A DNA stretch of 64,000 nucleotides from Echinostoma caproni (GCA_900618425.1 UZAN01040240.1:1-64000); one strand, 5' to 3'; counted from the stretch's first letter, positions 21,426 through 36,002 are shown. The notes: generated by a model not told the origin, from the sequence alone. Translations and numbers: made by a program.

Positions 21426-24400
21426 CACCAAAAACCCATGTCAATCAGCATTGTGTTCTTAATGAGTGGGAATATTCTGTGAATTGATGCTTTGATAGTA
21501 TTTAGTAACCATGTTGTCCTCACTATCAATCATTTTGTGGTTACTTGAGGTGTACATTGATATTTCTCCATCAAGTTGGTTTCAACTACTCCGAAGGGAT
21601 ATTTGTATTGTCATTTTTGATCCGATTTCCCTCTTGAACTGAAGTCACAATTCCCGATTGGATTTAGAGCAGATGATTGAGTTGACCACGGAGGTGTCCA
21701 CTGGCATGCGTAAAACTTGCACACTACAATGACACAAATCGCAGGCATGTCATCCGGAGGAGAATCATGTAGTTATTATCATATATTATAAAATATTAAT
21801 ACCACTCTTTGTATATGGGTCAAAAAACCTCAGGCGATAATGAGGAGGAGTGGGGAGGTAAATGTGACTCCATTCGGAGGTTTTTCTTTTCCAGTTCGAG
21901 ATTGCAAACGTGTACGAATGCATCATGCCACTGGTTTTCGTGCAGTGTCATATGCCGTCAACGGTGGATTTTAGGGGGCTCCAGTTTGGAAGACGGAGTT
22001 ACCTAATTGATTTCCTATCCGGAAACCGTTTCTTTAGGCATTTACGCCATATCACAGTTGAACCGACTCGTTGTTTGTGTCAGTTTGATGCAGTGTATGC
22101 AAGGTCATACCAGTGTGTCTTCGAGGGTTGTACAAGAAACCACTTAGCATAATGCAGTCGAATATTCTCGTTTAATAGAACATTATTTACCGCCCTCTGA
22201 ATTCATCGTGACATGTTACGACGTACCAACCATACGCCGCGAGTGAGATGATGCAGACAGACAATGGTTATCAATATTCCGAAGATTTTTATTCATGACG
22301 TGCTCGGTAGGTCAATATCGCACGTACCGTTGGGCTATACACACGATATACGGTTGACTTATATACATCTCACCGGCACCAGATATGTGTAATGTTTGAC
22401 AAACGATAATCTTCCTTGAGAAATACAATCGAAGATCATTTTATTCACACTGCGACCAGGCTTTATGCAACGCCAGATATGGACAGAGCTTTCGATTTTT
22501 TCCAGGGTGGCATTGCTTAACAAACCTGCAGGCATAAGCAGCTGACAAACTTTAGGCAGCAATTGGAATTTTGAAGATGCAAAGTACACACCATACCGAG
22601 CAAAAGCATTTGCCAGGTGCATGCAGTCCACCAGAGTTTGTTGCGTTAAGTAGCATTAGGCTGTCAAACATCAGTTTTGTCGAATTTAAGGGGAAACGGT
22701 CACATAGAGCAACCATGTCGTATCTCAACCGTGACGAAATTTGAGAAAGAAAGCTCATCATTGTCCCGCATCTTTCCCGATATCTGACCCGACGGGAAAA
22801 TACTTCTTAGCTCTTCCATATGTCAGCATACAGTTCCAAAGAGCTGGCGATAGCTGGAGTCATTTGCCAATCTAATATACAAAAACACGACAATGTTGTA
22901 TCGTTCATGCGGTCCTGCACCAGTTGACAGAAGGTCAAGGTTTGCTCTACGCACTTATGCGTTCCGAGAGATTCAGCCTTCTCTGGAAGAAAAATCTTAC
23001 GACAAATGAAAGTTACTCAAATTATTAAAGCGGACACTTACGATTTAGTAGCTGCTTCCGTGAGTGAAACAAACATGTCGACAGACTTTGTTAAAAATCA
23101 GAATCAATTGTAACTATGCAGGAAGTACGGTTCCTCGTTTTCAGTTCTTTCAGAAATAGTCCAGCAAGCTCCCTTATTCGAATGATATCCACCATTTTCA
23201 GAGGGGGCCGTTGCTAATCTGCATGACGAGGACGAATATTCGTGTTTTGTTTCTTGGAGTATCTTTGGGATCTTGGGTTCTTTGGGCTGTTCCGTGAATG
23301 GTGACCAGGGGTCATTTTCAGGAGGATTCCTTTGGGTAAATACGGTGAGAGACTGACTGAACTGCTTCAGTGAAGACCGTACATTAGCGCACCATCTAGT
23401 TGAACTCTTTGTGAGCTCTCGCTTCATAGGAAGATGCTGACTCCGGTACTCGTTTTCCACGGGGTCAGAAAAAATTTCAGTTGTATGCAGCTTAGTAATT
23501 TAGGCCACAATTGTGTGTGATGTATCTTCAGCCAATCATTTGGGATTGAAACTACACAACAAGGGCTGTTCTAAAAATGATAAAGTTTATAATAACCATG
23601 AACTATTTACGAGATCCTGGGTTAGAAAATTGTATTGTATTTTATGGGTAGAAATTCACAACTGGATCATCTACGTTAGTGAAATCATCTGGTCCTGTTG
23701 AGCTACTTATACACTGCATGCTTTCATTATAAGACAAGCTAGGTTGATCTGGACCACATTTCGATATTCACATTTAACAGATTCAAAGCCGGTAAAATAT
23801 CGGCATGCTTTCGATTNGGGGGGGGGGGGGGCACGCTTCACAAAAGTGGTATCGTTACAAGTTTGAGATGGTATTGCAGTTTTCAGTGGCACCCGTTTTA
23901 TCCTTTGCGTCCGATTATTAACCAGTTGTATCCAGACTACTAGATGGAAACGTAAAGATAGTGGATTGTTTTTGGTCGGATGCATAAACCACCTTTGCTT
24001 TATGCTCGCCCTCGGGAACATTGTTTTTAACTAATTGGTATTTAAAGTTAGATATCAAACTGGTTTGCCTAAGGCTCTACGGACCATCATGGAGAGCTGA
24101 ATTCATTTCAAAACAGAATCCTCTATGTTACCGTCAAGCTTGACAGAGGAAGAAATGAAAGTGGTTTGTTCTTGATTAACTTACCCTACATTCCACATGA
24201 AAAACAGTGTTTCGTGTGATAATGTTGTGATCAGTAACAAAAACAACTTGACTGGTGGTTTCTCCTAACGATCAAAAATGAGCAATACCCTTCGAAGCAA
24301 ATTGCTGTGTTCAAAATGCTGACAACGGCAAATATGAATCTACCATAGGGTCGTTTCAATACCTATCCTGTGTGCTTGTAATAATTCTGAGACTTGTTCC

Positions 24401-27400
24401 TATTGAGACATTTTGTTGTATGTATGCCAATTTACTAATACCCTCACAGCTATTCGTAATCTAAAAGACTTTACTCGAAAGCAGAGGATCATAGAATTTT
24501 CATCTTGAGTATGGCGACATCAGAATTATTATAATTCCACAAGGCGGTTACGGATGACGACACTACTCATAATTCAAGCAGTTGCCTCCTGTTTGCTATG
24601 GAAGCTTCGTAAACGTAATTCACTTTATTTTATGAATCCGAGTTTCGATTGAAGTAATAGGACTTTAGTTGCTTCCAGATATGGCCAACTAATTTAAATT
24701 GGTGAATCTGATATCAGTGGATCATCATCGCCCTTTTCAGTGGAATCCAGTTTAAACTTTCCGGTTCACATTAAAGGACCCGGCTGTTAGTATTGTCAGG
24801 CATTCGGACTTCCTTTTATTTTGTCTGTTCAATAGAAACGTGACTATTTGTAGCATTGCCTGTGAGATCCAGAGTTAAACTGTTGGTAAAATCTATCCTT
24901 AAATGCTCAAAAAGTAACAATAAAAAAACGGGTTCAGTTCGAGACACGCATGACTTCAGTCTAATTTTGCACACCGGGTTTATCAGGGCCCAGGCCGAAA
25001 CAGCCTATCTAACGATTCGTGTCTATAAGCACACATGATCATCGTAGCCGAATCATGAATTCATCTATTCGTGACAGTCCAAGGTAATTTCGTTTCGCTC
25101 AAAGTGAAGTCGATCAACCGTGGAGTACAAAAAGGTCTTGTCAAAAAATTCTCGAACCTCACTAAAATCAACTGGTTGCGACGATGTTTGTCTAAATAAG
25201 GCTTGTCCACCGGACTCGGCAACCCGAGCTTATTCGCTTTGCTAAGAAGGCCTATAACGTTTGGGTCTTAGTCATTCAATCCATCCGACTTTAGTTACAC
25301 GATCATTCGAGTAACCTGTCTTAGGAGCTGTACTCGCCATGGGCTACTGCAGTGGATCACATGATGTTAAAGATAATCTCCTTAGCCAGTTATTAGGTGC
25401 GTTATGTGCATGTACAATACCTGTAAAACACGATTATAAGATGGAGCACTGGTGATTTCCACCCGACTCTGCATGCGTTTTGCATTGCTTCCATGAGAAG
25501 AAAGTAAATGCGAGAGAATTTGTTACTCCCTTAGTATGTTGAATCTTGGACCCCTTGGTCATAGTGGACCGAACGCGGGCAGCTCGCGGTGCTCACTCAT
25601 AACTTAGGCCAAAACAAGGGGCTGATGGACCAGGTGATTCAGCAGATCAGCTCTGGATAATTTGCAGTTATACCCTTCTGAAACTGTATAAACTGTCAAA
25701 GCACGGTTACAACTGGCAAACCCATTCAGCCTGAACCCAATCTTAATCTGTCGTGATTGTGTCGAAGTGCGTGCTTGGTTTGAACCTTCTACCGGTAATA
25801 CAAAGCAAACTACAGCTTTAATTGTTTCAGGATTTACTTAACGGACAATAGAAAAGTGTATCTGGACTGGACAAACCCATCAGGCTAGGTCTCTTTGGAA
25901 CTGACGAATTCTAATCCAAGCGTTTTAACTCGTTTTGAGCCAGACAGCGGAATTTTCCGGTTAGAGACACAAACGACACAAGAATTAAATGGGCGTGGGT
26001 TGTACTCATGTTTTGCCATCCGGGACAATCCGGGTTAATCACTGGTGAAAATTCAACTCCGCAGTGCTTTCTGTTTGGTGGGTCACCTGGTCTATGGAGA
26101 GAATCATACCAAGGCGGAGCGGCTGGACCAGGAAAAACTCTATTCACTCGAAAACTTAAGTAGACGAACAGGAGCACGCCACTTTGAAGTACCTCAGGGC
26201 ATTCTTTCTGCGAATTATAGGACTTTTGAAGCCTTTGTAGTTAATGGTAACTTGATAACTCATCAGAAACGACCTTCACAAGTTTAAGCAAATGGGATGA
26301 CCAAAACATCTGTATTCCCGTCTTATTGGTCTTGGAGGCTCACGTGTAGAATGTCAGGTATTGCGGTGTCCATTAGATCAACTGGTTAGGACTGAGCAAA
26401 TATGGCGTTTCACCAAATTGCGGTATTGTTTTATTCTGTTAGCAGCGTGATATCTTCCTTTTTGTTTATTTTGCTTCCTTTTTGTTGAATATGCAATGAT
26501 ACAATTTTTACGAAATGGCCAGTCCAAGGCCTGTCATACAGTGAACGAAAAAGGTCAAACCACGGTGGTGGGGTTCGAATTTCGTCACGTTGGTCGCAAG
26601 ACCACTAGCATTACATGGACTAATAGTTTGCTGTCTATTCAACTGAATTTTCCATATAAGTTTCATTTTCTGAGCTGGAATTCTACCTTCACCCGAAATC
26701 GATTGATTAGTGTTATTTTGTGATTTCGCCTATAATTGCTAAATTGTCAGTCCAGAATAGACGGAGATTTTTGTTCAACTTGTCTCTTTCTTGGTTCTTA
26801 AGAAAACATTATTTTGAACATCCCATTCCTTCGTCTGTTGGAGAGTCTTGAAGCCCTACCCTGTGACCAAGATGAGAGCATTCTTATACGGAGTTTTCCG
26901 CATAGTATACGCGAACATACGAATGATTATTTATGGTCAATGAGGATTTTTTTGGTCGAAAGATGCAACGGATTGCTCTTCTGCACGCTTGCTATCAACA
27001 AAATAGATTTCGTCTGTTGTCAATCAGTTAATTTGGACCCCATCCTTAGTCCAATAGAATTGACAGGTACGTGGTAATTAAGGTATTTATTTGTCTGTAT
27101 TCCGTCGCCGGTGAAGCAGATCTCGTGATGACCAACGTTGGCTGTATAAAGAGATTCGTAATTCTGTATCAATTCTCAAGGAAACTTTTGTAGTTCACTG
27201 CCTTCTACGAAACACATCGAATGATGTCATTCTGACCAGATCTCAGTCGGATACATACAGTACATACATACAGTACAGCTATTTGACAATCAGATAATCC
27301 GAATAACTTCACCTTGTGGAACTCTTTGTAAATTAGTTATTTTTCATGTCTACAGCGGAACCTATTTGTGCATTGTTAAGCCTCACCAAATGTTATGATT

Positions 27401-30400
27401 CCTTGTTCGATGATGGTTTATCGAGGAACAGAAAACTTTGTGTTATGATTGAAGAAAACGTCGTAATTTTTGAATTTCGGTGGGTCATGAACATGATTGG
27501 TACATCGATAGTACAACCAATCTCCTACTGAGTCGCAGCCTTCGAGAACCTAAAACATTGGGTAACCTGTAGCAACGCAATAAAACCCGTTAATCCGCAT
27601 TATTTGCTATTAAAATAGCATGACAAATCGATTTGGAGTTTTATGACAAAATAAACTGGAGCAGATGAAAAGTATGCTAATTCTGCTTTTTTCCCTACGA
27701 TTTATGGTTTCTTCTGTTTGCTTCAAACGAAATTTAAATAAACTGTCGCAAGTGACACGTATGTATGGCAGAAATCGAAATTTTTTATGATGCCCTCTGC
27801 ATAACATTAGTAGAACGTTTTCGGTATTCAGCCCTATTTTACCTCCAAGTGGCTAGTTATCCCCCCGGAGTATATACCTTTCCCCAAATATTCAAGGTGT
27901 TACTTCATTCAGTTGCAATACTAGGCTAACGATTTAAACTTTATCGTACATGCGTGATGTAAAATCAATTTCGTTCATGAAATCCCATTAGAGGGAAACC
28001 GTGCACTCTAAAACAATTGCAACATCTGTCACTGTATGCATATGAAGAACATTGCATTCCTTTACACATTCCAAACTCCTATTGTTCACTGTGAAATCTT
28101 TTCATAATTTTCTGGAGAAAATGTGTCTGATGACATCCATTCGTTCATTCGTTTTTGTTGCTGAAACCCATAGACAGATTCGATATGTCTAGCGGTGGTA
28201 AACATTGATTATTACTCTTTCGGTCTATACTCTGCTCAGTATCGTCAGATTCGAGACTTGATTTTAGTATACCAAATATTACACAACCCAAAACACCTTT
28301 GTCGCCCACTTTTGACGTTGTCATCAAACGTTCACTAACGGGGATTTCCATTCTCGACTGAACTGTCATCGTAATCCCTTCGAAGTCAGACTGTGCACCG
28401 ATAGAATTCCTTATCATCTCGTGTCGTTTGTGCCGAGACGACTGATTCTTTCAAGGTAAAAATTACCGAAGCACTAAAACACATTGCATTCCAACTTCCA
28501 CGAGCACACAAAACAACCGAATTCAGCCAATGGAATTTTGTTTATCAATGTTACAGTTCAATTAGTCTAAACACCGTATGAGACAAGAAAGGTGTGTTCT
28601 TTAAGTAATAATAAAACTTTCAATTTGACTGTCACTTGTGACGGATTAATGCCAACATGTACCGCTTAACCTGCGTCGCGAAATATTTAAATGCATCGGT
28701 CAAACATAGCAAGTGTTCATTTGACCCGTACATCCTTGGTCATATTTGTTACGACGATTTTTGGCGAGTGACCGATTTCATATAAGTGTAATTATCATTC
28801 ACCCAGTCGCACAGGCGCGTCAATGCGATGGTGTTTATCACTCAGTCGGTGATCGAACATCTTACTCCACAGTCCCGCGTACCGGTTGAATGAATCGCGA
28901 TGATCGTTCACTCATTCGCACAGCGACGTGACAGCAACGGAGCTCGTTGATCGATTGGATTTCTCTCCCATTAGAGACAACCTTGGATTTGGTTATCACT
29001 GTGACAAAAATGATCACGTCCCATAGTACCCCACAGTATAGCTACTAATAATATAATAATAATAAATAATAATATATTTGTTTTTAACAAAATCGCAAAC
29101 CGTAATTTGCTTCAACTTGACTCTCTACTGAAAATCAGCAAACTTGCTGTTTCAATCAGTCTTTTACTTCTGTAATGGAACCAAATTTAAATAATAGCCC
29201 AGAAAAACAACCCTGATTGACCTAACAACATGTTAACTTCTCTAATTGAGGTAATTCCCGATACATTCACTGCTCCTTTTTTTTCTTCTAACGCTCAGCT
29301 TGATTCGAAACAGAAAATAGACTTAATACCACAATATGAATAACTCACGTTTTCATCAGCATGAAACTCTGAACGGGTGATGATTCTGCAAAAGCATTCA
29401 ATGAGAGTTTGAACCCAGCTTTGATGAAAGCGTAGATCCGTTCCTGTGGATGCACAGATATTTTTGACCCATTTGATGATCATGACAATGCCTGTTTTTT
29501 CTGTATTTAGTTGCTCGACTGAGAACAAAACGCACTCCGCTGAATCGTTTGTAGCCGAAGATCTGGAAGACTAAACACATCCTGATTTTTGGGCTATCAC
29601 TGAAGAAGGAAAAGTGCGTTATACCCAGATATTGAAGATAATGACGTTGGATTTGCACTTGATACATCCACACCTGAATGACGGATGATACTAAGTTGTT
29701 CGACTTAGATTGTGTTGTTTTGCAGATTCTTCTTCCTCTTGCTATTATTATTATTAATAATTGTTCATACAACCGACGCATCTTTTATTTGCCGAAATAA
29801 TTATCCTACTCATTAAGAAGATTTTCAGCAGAGAAAAATAGCTCGTTTTATTGGGGGGGGGTCACATAGTAGTCCGTACTTATGACGGTGTGAATTTCAC
29901 CTTGCTGATTATATGCGCATGTACATTTCGACGTCAACTGAGACTGTCTTTCCTTGCTGGCATCTGTTGTGCTATCAATGACAACGTTGATGAAATGCAA
30001 AGCAGAGGATACCATTACATGATAAGCGCCTTACTAGGAGTATCAGGTGAACACGGATCAAAATGTACTTTTTTGTACTTGATCGATAACTGTTTGATTT
30101 TGGCTTGCCTTTATTGAATCGATTCATAAGGCTTATAACTTGTGGTGACGTTACAAGGCTGTCAACCAAATCCACGAAAATGGCTTCAGTCCCCGTAAAT
30201 CAATAAATAAATGATTGGTTCGATTCCAGTACCATTCAAAATGGTCGACACAGGTTCCGTAAAACAATTGTCCACTGCGTGCTTTTTCACTTCTTCCCTC
30301 TTTCATTTACACAAGATTTTTTCCATATGGAAACAAATGCTTTTAAGCTTCCAGTGGTGTGGTAGTACGTGCTGATCAAGTGAGGTTTCCAGGTGCAGGA

Positions 30401-31174
30401 TTCTTGAGATCACAAATGTCACCGAAGCCCACCATTAGGGTTGAACAAATTACCCACCCTCAGAAAAATGAATGCGAATTATTAGAAAAAAATCTAAAAA
30501 GGTGTATTTCCCAAAATCATGGGATAATTTATCATGGAAGTTGCACAATAAGACCAATTGAAGTTGAACAAAATTTGATATGGTACGACGACGCATCACT
30601 GGTCTCTTATTCTTCTTATTGCATTCAAGAAGCGAAGTAGTTTAAAATTACATGTGCCTCAATTCGAATCAAACAAGATAACAATTCAGAAAACAGGAAA
30701 CCAGCATCGCCGGAAGAAAGTAGATCAGAGAAATTAGGGACAAGCAAATTAACCGGCGGACGTCGCTTTCGCAGCGGCATGTTCTGCAATGATCAAATTA
30801 ATGTGAGGGGATGGAGAATATACAAATGCATACATCCTTTATGTTCTACTTCGTTGTATAAACTGCTGAACGTCAATCGCAATATTTAAATGTGGTTTAT
30901 GTGAAAATACAGTTACATGGTCAGGGTATATACTAAGTAGCTAGGTTTAGTGTGTCCCTAAGGTGTGCGCTACAGTTGAGCCCGCAATCCGTACGATTCC
31001 TGTCAATCAAATTTCACTCCATGCAGACGGGCCGTGGTCGTTTTCTTGATATTTTCCGTTCCATTTTTAGTGCTTCATTTCCATTATTGTTTAAACAATC
31101 ACATGTTTACAAAAAGGACTGGACTAATGGAAAGATTCCGTGGAATACAAATAAAACAGTGAATGTTAACTGTT
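21426..31174. other. Long stretch without recognisable features
   Basis: I found short homopolymers (a G run after the N at 23817 and another near 29854), a TAA-rich run at about 29045-29075, and a B-box-like GGGGTTCGAATTTC near 26573. Several good donors occur on the minus strand (for example 23040, 24175, 29348) without frame-neutral exons. It is probably intron. Confidence 0.45.
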
Positions 31175-31262
31175 CCGATTGTAGGGTTCGAACACAAGAC
31201 ACTCGTCATGGGATAAGATTGACCAATAATTCAATACCACCGGTCTATCGCCTGATATAACA
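31175..31262 (-). mobile_element. tRNA-like SINE head remnant
   Basis: The minus strand has an A-box-like segment (CGATAGACCGGTGGTATTG) and a B box (GTGTTCGAACCCT) about 45 bases later. No tail match was found. It is similar in layout to 36895-36985. Confidence 0.35.
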
Positions 31263-32829
31263 CCTATTTTGTAGGACAAACATCATTCATCAATCTATCG
31301 ACTAAGTGATGCGTGGCTGATATTACCTGTGGAGTTTATTCTGATTCTTGGATAAAATCCGGAGCTTCGACACACACACACATTCTTTCTAATTTACTAG
31401 CGGTCTGTGTCTGAGTACGCTAATGAACCTCCAGTCATCTAACAAGCACCCGTCCTAACCTGTTTGCGCCAGTCGTCCCAAAATACGCCACAGCTAAGTT
31501 CGATTGGATCAACGTGCTGGGTAAAATGTAGCAAAGTAATTGCGTTTTACCCGCTATTTGTTGTAACGAACAGAGTTATTGTAATATTAGTATCTCATCT
31601 GTGATAAGCAAAAAGTGATACTGAGCAATTTGTACGCATTTCATTTCTATTTCCATAAAATTAACACCCATATATATATATATATATAATGAAATTGAAA
31701 AAAAACAATTTAAGCAATCTTCCAGCGAAGAGCTGGTGCAAGTTGTGATTAATGATCTTGTCTTCGTCTCGCAGTTATTATCTCACTGACTATAAACACA
31801 TCACTTTGTTTGCGGTATGGGCACGTGTTTGTACAGATGCAGCAAAATGACCATGGGGGGTGTATTGCGCAAACCCAGTTGTTTTTGACTTCTCTATTCA
31901 AATTTGTGACGGGAAAACATTGTTTATATAATATAGTGATTCAAAGTGTATGGGTTAGTAAAGTACTGTTGTATTAGCGAGTGAACAATTTTGATATTCG
32001 TTAGAAAACTGTCTGTCAGTTCGGTTTGCAGTCCTTTCAAAATCAAACTCACTCCGAAAAAACTCCATCTCCCCGCCTGAATAAAGTTACAAAAGTGAAG
32101 AAATCTTATTTCACCGGGTTGTTATTGCAGTCGTAATTCCCCACTATGGATAGCAAGCACCAGTGTCCAGAAAATCTTCAAAAGCATGGATGTGAACAGT
32201 CAAATGCTACGCGATGAGACAGAGGTAGCAATATCCTGACTCATCGATTATAGGCTGTTTATACGAAATAAACAGCTAAATTTGTCGAGGTATGCCGCAG
32301 ACGCTTGATAAGTCCCCACATGGATGAGGAAATTGTCCGTGTGCCACAAAATGACTGTTACACATCGAAGTCCATCATGATAGCAATTGGTCGACAGTCT
32401 CGTTTAAGCACGTGTAAAATCATATAATTTATGATTGTACTGGATGAGTATTTTGTTTTTATTATAACAAAATTTTTCATCAAGCTATGAATAATTGAGA
32501 TCAATCAGACAATTAATTGTAGTGTGTGGAATCAATCCGGACAGGATAAGGTATCAACTGAATCCGGGTAAAAGGACACTCGTCGATAGTCAGCAGTTTG
32601 TACAGTGTGAAAGAAACGAACTTTACATACAGATTGACTGAAGTGTAATTTGGTGAGTGTTATTAGACAAGATTTTGGGCAATGTTAAGATAGCGTTGGC
32701 CATAAACCCATTGAAACTCTTGATATTTCCGCATTTATTCGCATCTCCAGTTCAGTCATTTCTGCTGCCTGAACAACCAAGTTTGTGGTATAACATGATA
32801 AGTAATATTTGATTACGAAAATCGATCCT

Positions 32830-33012
32830 GGGCGGTGGTGGCCAAGTGGTTAGGTCACCAACTTGTGACCTGGGAGTCCCGGGTTCGAACCGCTCCCCCG
32901 CCGCACGTCTTCTCAGGCAGCCTTTGTATGGCTGCGGCCCCCCTTCCTGAATATTGACTGTACATTTACATATTTGACAAATAAAAAGGAAGTGAAAGTA
33001 CATTATTATTAT
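32830..33012 (+). mobile_element. SINE family C (class II tRNA-like head)
   Basis: The head reads GGCGGTGGTGGCCAAGTGG then TTAGG (A box), a variable-arm-like TGACCTGGGAGTCC, B box GGGTTCGAACC, and CCCCCGCC closing the acceptor. GGCGGTG pairs with CCCCGCC at six of seven positions. TGGCCAAGTGGTTAGG resembles Leu/Ser-type tRNAs. The body (AGGCAGCCTTTGTATGGC) and a TTGACTGTACA segment recur at 6953 and 61440, and the 3' end is (ATT)n. It is a dispersed element rather than a functional tRNA gene. Confidence 0.85.
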
Positions 33013-34248
33013 CATATCCTATATGTTACGTGGAGTGTACAATGATCAACATATGACATGTAAATGTAAGGTATCGATTATTCCGATGCATTTCAGGTGC
33101 GTCACGAATTTAGTGTGACCCACAGAGTGAATAACTGTTACCGACCGCAAGGAACGCGATTTGCAAGAATTTGCCGTGCGTTGCAGGAGGTCTTGGTCGT
33201 TGGAGGGGTCTGGCAACCCTATATAAAATGCGTGTGCCTGAGAGTCAATGAAAACCGGAGAGACGCAACTTCGTTTCTTTGGCCTCTAGAACGCAAGGTA
33301 CCCATCAAAGCTCCAATACGGTCGTGATTGGGCACCCTGGTTCGTGATTCCATCATCGTTCTCTTGCACCTCGTGAAATGCTCCCATACGACCAGGCATT
33401 TCAAACAGCGTCTGCTAGCAAAGCTCTATTCCCTGTCTTTTGGTGATAGTGGCGTTTTCCTACAAAAATGCGATGTCGAAAATCTGACATCACGGGGTCA
33501 ATTTGGGTTCTAGAACCAGTGGCAGTTTGCATAATGGTTTTGGATAAAAGCCATGATTCGAAACCAACCAGAAAGAGGAAAAGGAGCCACACACATGGAC
33601 CTTCCTGGTTTTGACAATGGATTGCGGTATTCTCACACCTCTACGCCTCATTGCGGATTAAATGCTCCGGTAGAGACTTCCTCAAGAAAATTCATCTGCT
33701 TTGGCTCGGACAACCCAGCAGAATAGCTCCCAAGCATAAACCATGGGCTGGTTTTATTTGATGATAACCCATTTAAACAACAAATAACTGAATTTTCCTC
33801 TGTGACCTTCTTGTACCCTGTACCACTTGAGAAGAAGACTAGTAGCCATTTAGACTCAAAGTAAAATGAAGTGTTTTTTTCTTCAGAATTGCAAATTAGA
33901 AGGAACGAATAAACAGACAGGATATGGTAGTGTTATATGTCTTCTACTCTAATTATTCATTGTAGGCAATATAGACGACATTATCCTCCAAAATAATAAG
34001 AGGTTACAGTTTGGGTCGCATACAACCATAGCTATTCTTGCTTACGTTTTATTTCCATCTTATTCAGTTCAGTGCTTTTAAATAACTGGTGAAAAGAAGC
34101 CTTTTCCCGGTGAACGGCTGAATAATACATGTTTATTCTCACTGAAAGTTTTCCCGCTCATTCTGAACCAGTCAAATAGTCGTGATGATCAATGATGAGA
34201 TTTTGTTGCAGGATGTCCCAGTGTAGAACAATAAAACCCTGAAATATG
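33013..34248. other. Unassigned sequence
   Basis: Small overlapping frames of about 61-76 codons occur at 33.1-33.6 kb on both strands with no recognisable family. Nothing else was seen. Confidence 0.45.
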
Positions 34249-34254
34249 TTTATT
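34249..34254 (-). promoter_or_regulatory. AATAAA polyadenylation signal
   Basis: The minus strand has AATAAA about 55 bases after the in-frame TAG of the exon at 34309-34334. It fits a 3' end there if the donor is not used. The motif is common in AT-rich DNA. Confidence 0.35.
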
Positions 34255-34308
34255 TTTGAGAAGAACTCAGCAGTGGAAATTGTATTAGGGGAATTAGAAA
34301 ATACTTAC

Positions 34309-34334
34309 CTAATATGGGAAGCCTCCATAATAAC
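34309..34334 (-). CDS. 26-nt exon with in-frame stop (YYGGFPY)
   Basis: The acceptor is TTCGTTCCGCAACAG and the donor is a perfect GTAAGTATT. Entered in the common phase the exon reads Y-Y-G-G-F-P-Y then TAG, so it would end the protein. It is the only strong candidate whose length is not a multiple of three. It could be a terminal exon that reads past the donor to AATAAA, an alternative poison exon, or a real internal exon in another frame (L-L-W-R-L-P-I-L). The Tyr/Gly/Pro composition favours the first reading frame. Confidence 0.5.
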
Positions 34335-36002
34335 CTGTTGCGGAACGAACAAATGACACGTATGGTAAACAGTCAAACTCCATATGTTGGCACAATAGTG
34401 ATTTGCGAGAGCAAATGGTAGAAACAAAACTCTTACGACCGCTAACAAAATCTGAGTAACATTTCCCGTAGCTAGACAAACGTGCTTCACATTAAACCAT
34501 ATGCGGGCAAATGAGATAAAATTGGAGTCTCATTTTTCAATAGAAAGTGTTCGATTTTTCCACATTTGTTTATTAATTGATCCAGATTATGGTTCTATAT
34601 AAATGAGGTAATCTGAAACCGAGGGAACTTTATTACTCGCCATCATTTCCTGCCTCCAAATATCCTGCTTAGTAGACTAAAACGCCACCGATTTTAGTTT
34701 CCTGTTTCAAGCTATTTAAACCAAATCTGTGTCGATGCGTAACAAGGTTTAAAAATGTCTGGCGTAATCAGTCTGAGGAGTATCATCTGTAACGAAATTA
34801 ATGAAATTTCATTTAAAATGAAAACAGCAACAGAAAAACAAAACAGAATATTGTTTATCCTGATTGACGGCGCTAAGAAATGACCGTATCACTACACGAA
34901 ACACTCGTAAAAACCAAAATGTAAAACTAAAGGTTTGGATGCGCTGTTTAGTTACGTATCTCTTTTTCAAAAATCCGCCTTATCTCAAACGTCTGTTCTG
35001 TTTCATATGAATACAACATATGGAGCATATTCTCTTATCCATGACGCCTTTAACACATATTTACGTGTCGATATCAACTGTGATGTTCATTGAAAGAAGT
35101 TTAGATTAGATTCAGATTGAAAACCCTAAGCGTTCACTTGGATTGCTGTCCACATCTGCAAATAAGCAGACTTCCTGACACAGGAGAGTAAAACTAATGT
35201 GAAAAACCACAAGGCAGAACACATTTGTGGCGTGTACATTAAAATTGCATTTATGTGCGATGATTTCATTGCATATTAACCAAAACTGATTAGAGAATAG
35301 TTGTATTATCTCTGTCTGACTTGACCATTTAGGTGTACCGCCCTACTGCAATCGGATTTCAACGATATATTTCAAAATTCCAAACCCGGTAGTGTACGGC
35401 CCTTTCGCATTGTTTGGAAAACATCCGATGAGTTACCATACTGCAACATCCGTAAGAACTTTGTATCAACCGTGTTACATATGCTGCCAACCAGGACACA
35501 CGGTTTTCACCATGTTCTTGACCCTCGGAACATATCATTAGATTGACTGAAGGTCACAAGTTCAACGACAACGACTGAGTTGCCACAAATTAATCAGTGG
35601 TAGAAGGGTAATTGTGGCGCTAACTTCTATGAGATGTGTAAAAGAATCAACTGTATTCAAAACGTTTATAATTTTTCCCTGCAGTCAGCGATATTCAGTG
35701 AGTTGTCAGTCCAAGCTCTTTAGGATTCGCTGAGTAAGAATCGTATTTTGACCACTTTAGGACCCCGAAAGGTTTAGGTCGTATGCAGTGTGTCATATTT
35801 GTACAACCGAATAAACTCATCGAAAAAACTTATATCTGTTAATTTTATAAAAATCTTTTCTTCACGCAAAGGCAGCGGCGCCTGTGGCCATGAGGTATGA
35901 ATTTCCTCTCTGCACCATACACTGCTATGCTCGAGTGCCGGAATGCGCAGAATTACAACAGAGTTGAAACCAGGACCAAGCAACTACTAACTGTCCTCAT
36001 GA

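Noticed and set aside
26250..26275. CTGATGAG on the minus strand, a possible hammerhead core
   Set aside because: No stem II hairpin, GAAA or GUC at the right distance.
29348..29384. 37-nt minus-strand segment between TGCTTTTGCAG and GTGAGTTA
   Set aside because: Its length breaks the common phase, and the alternative 18-nt version contains TGA in that phase.
32830..32900. A functional tRNA gene
   Set aside because: The body and tail recur at two other sites and one acceptor pair is mismatched; it is a SINE head.
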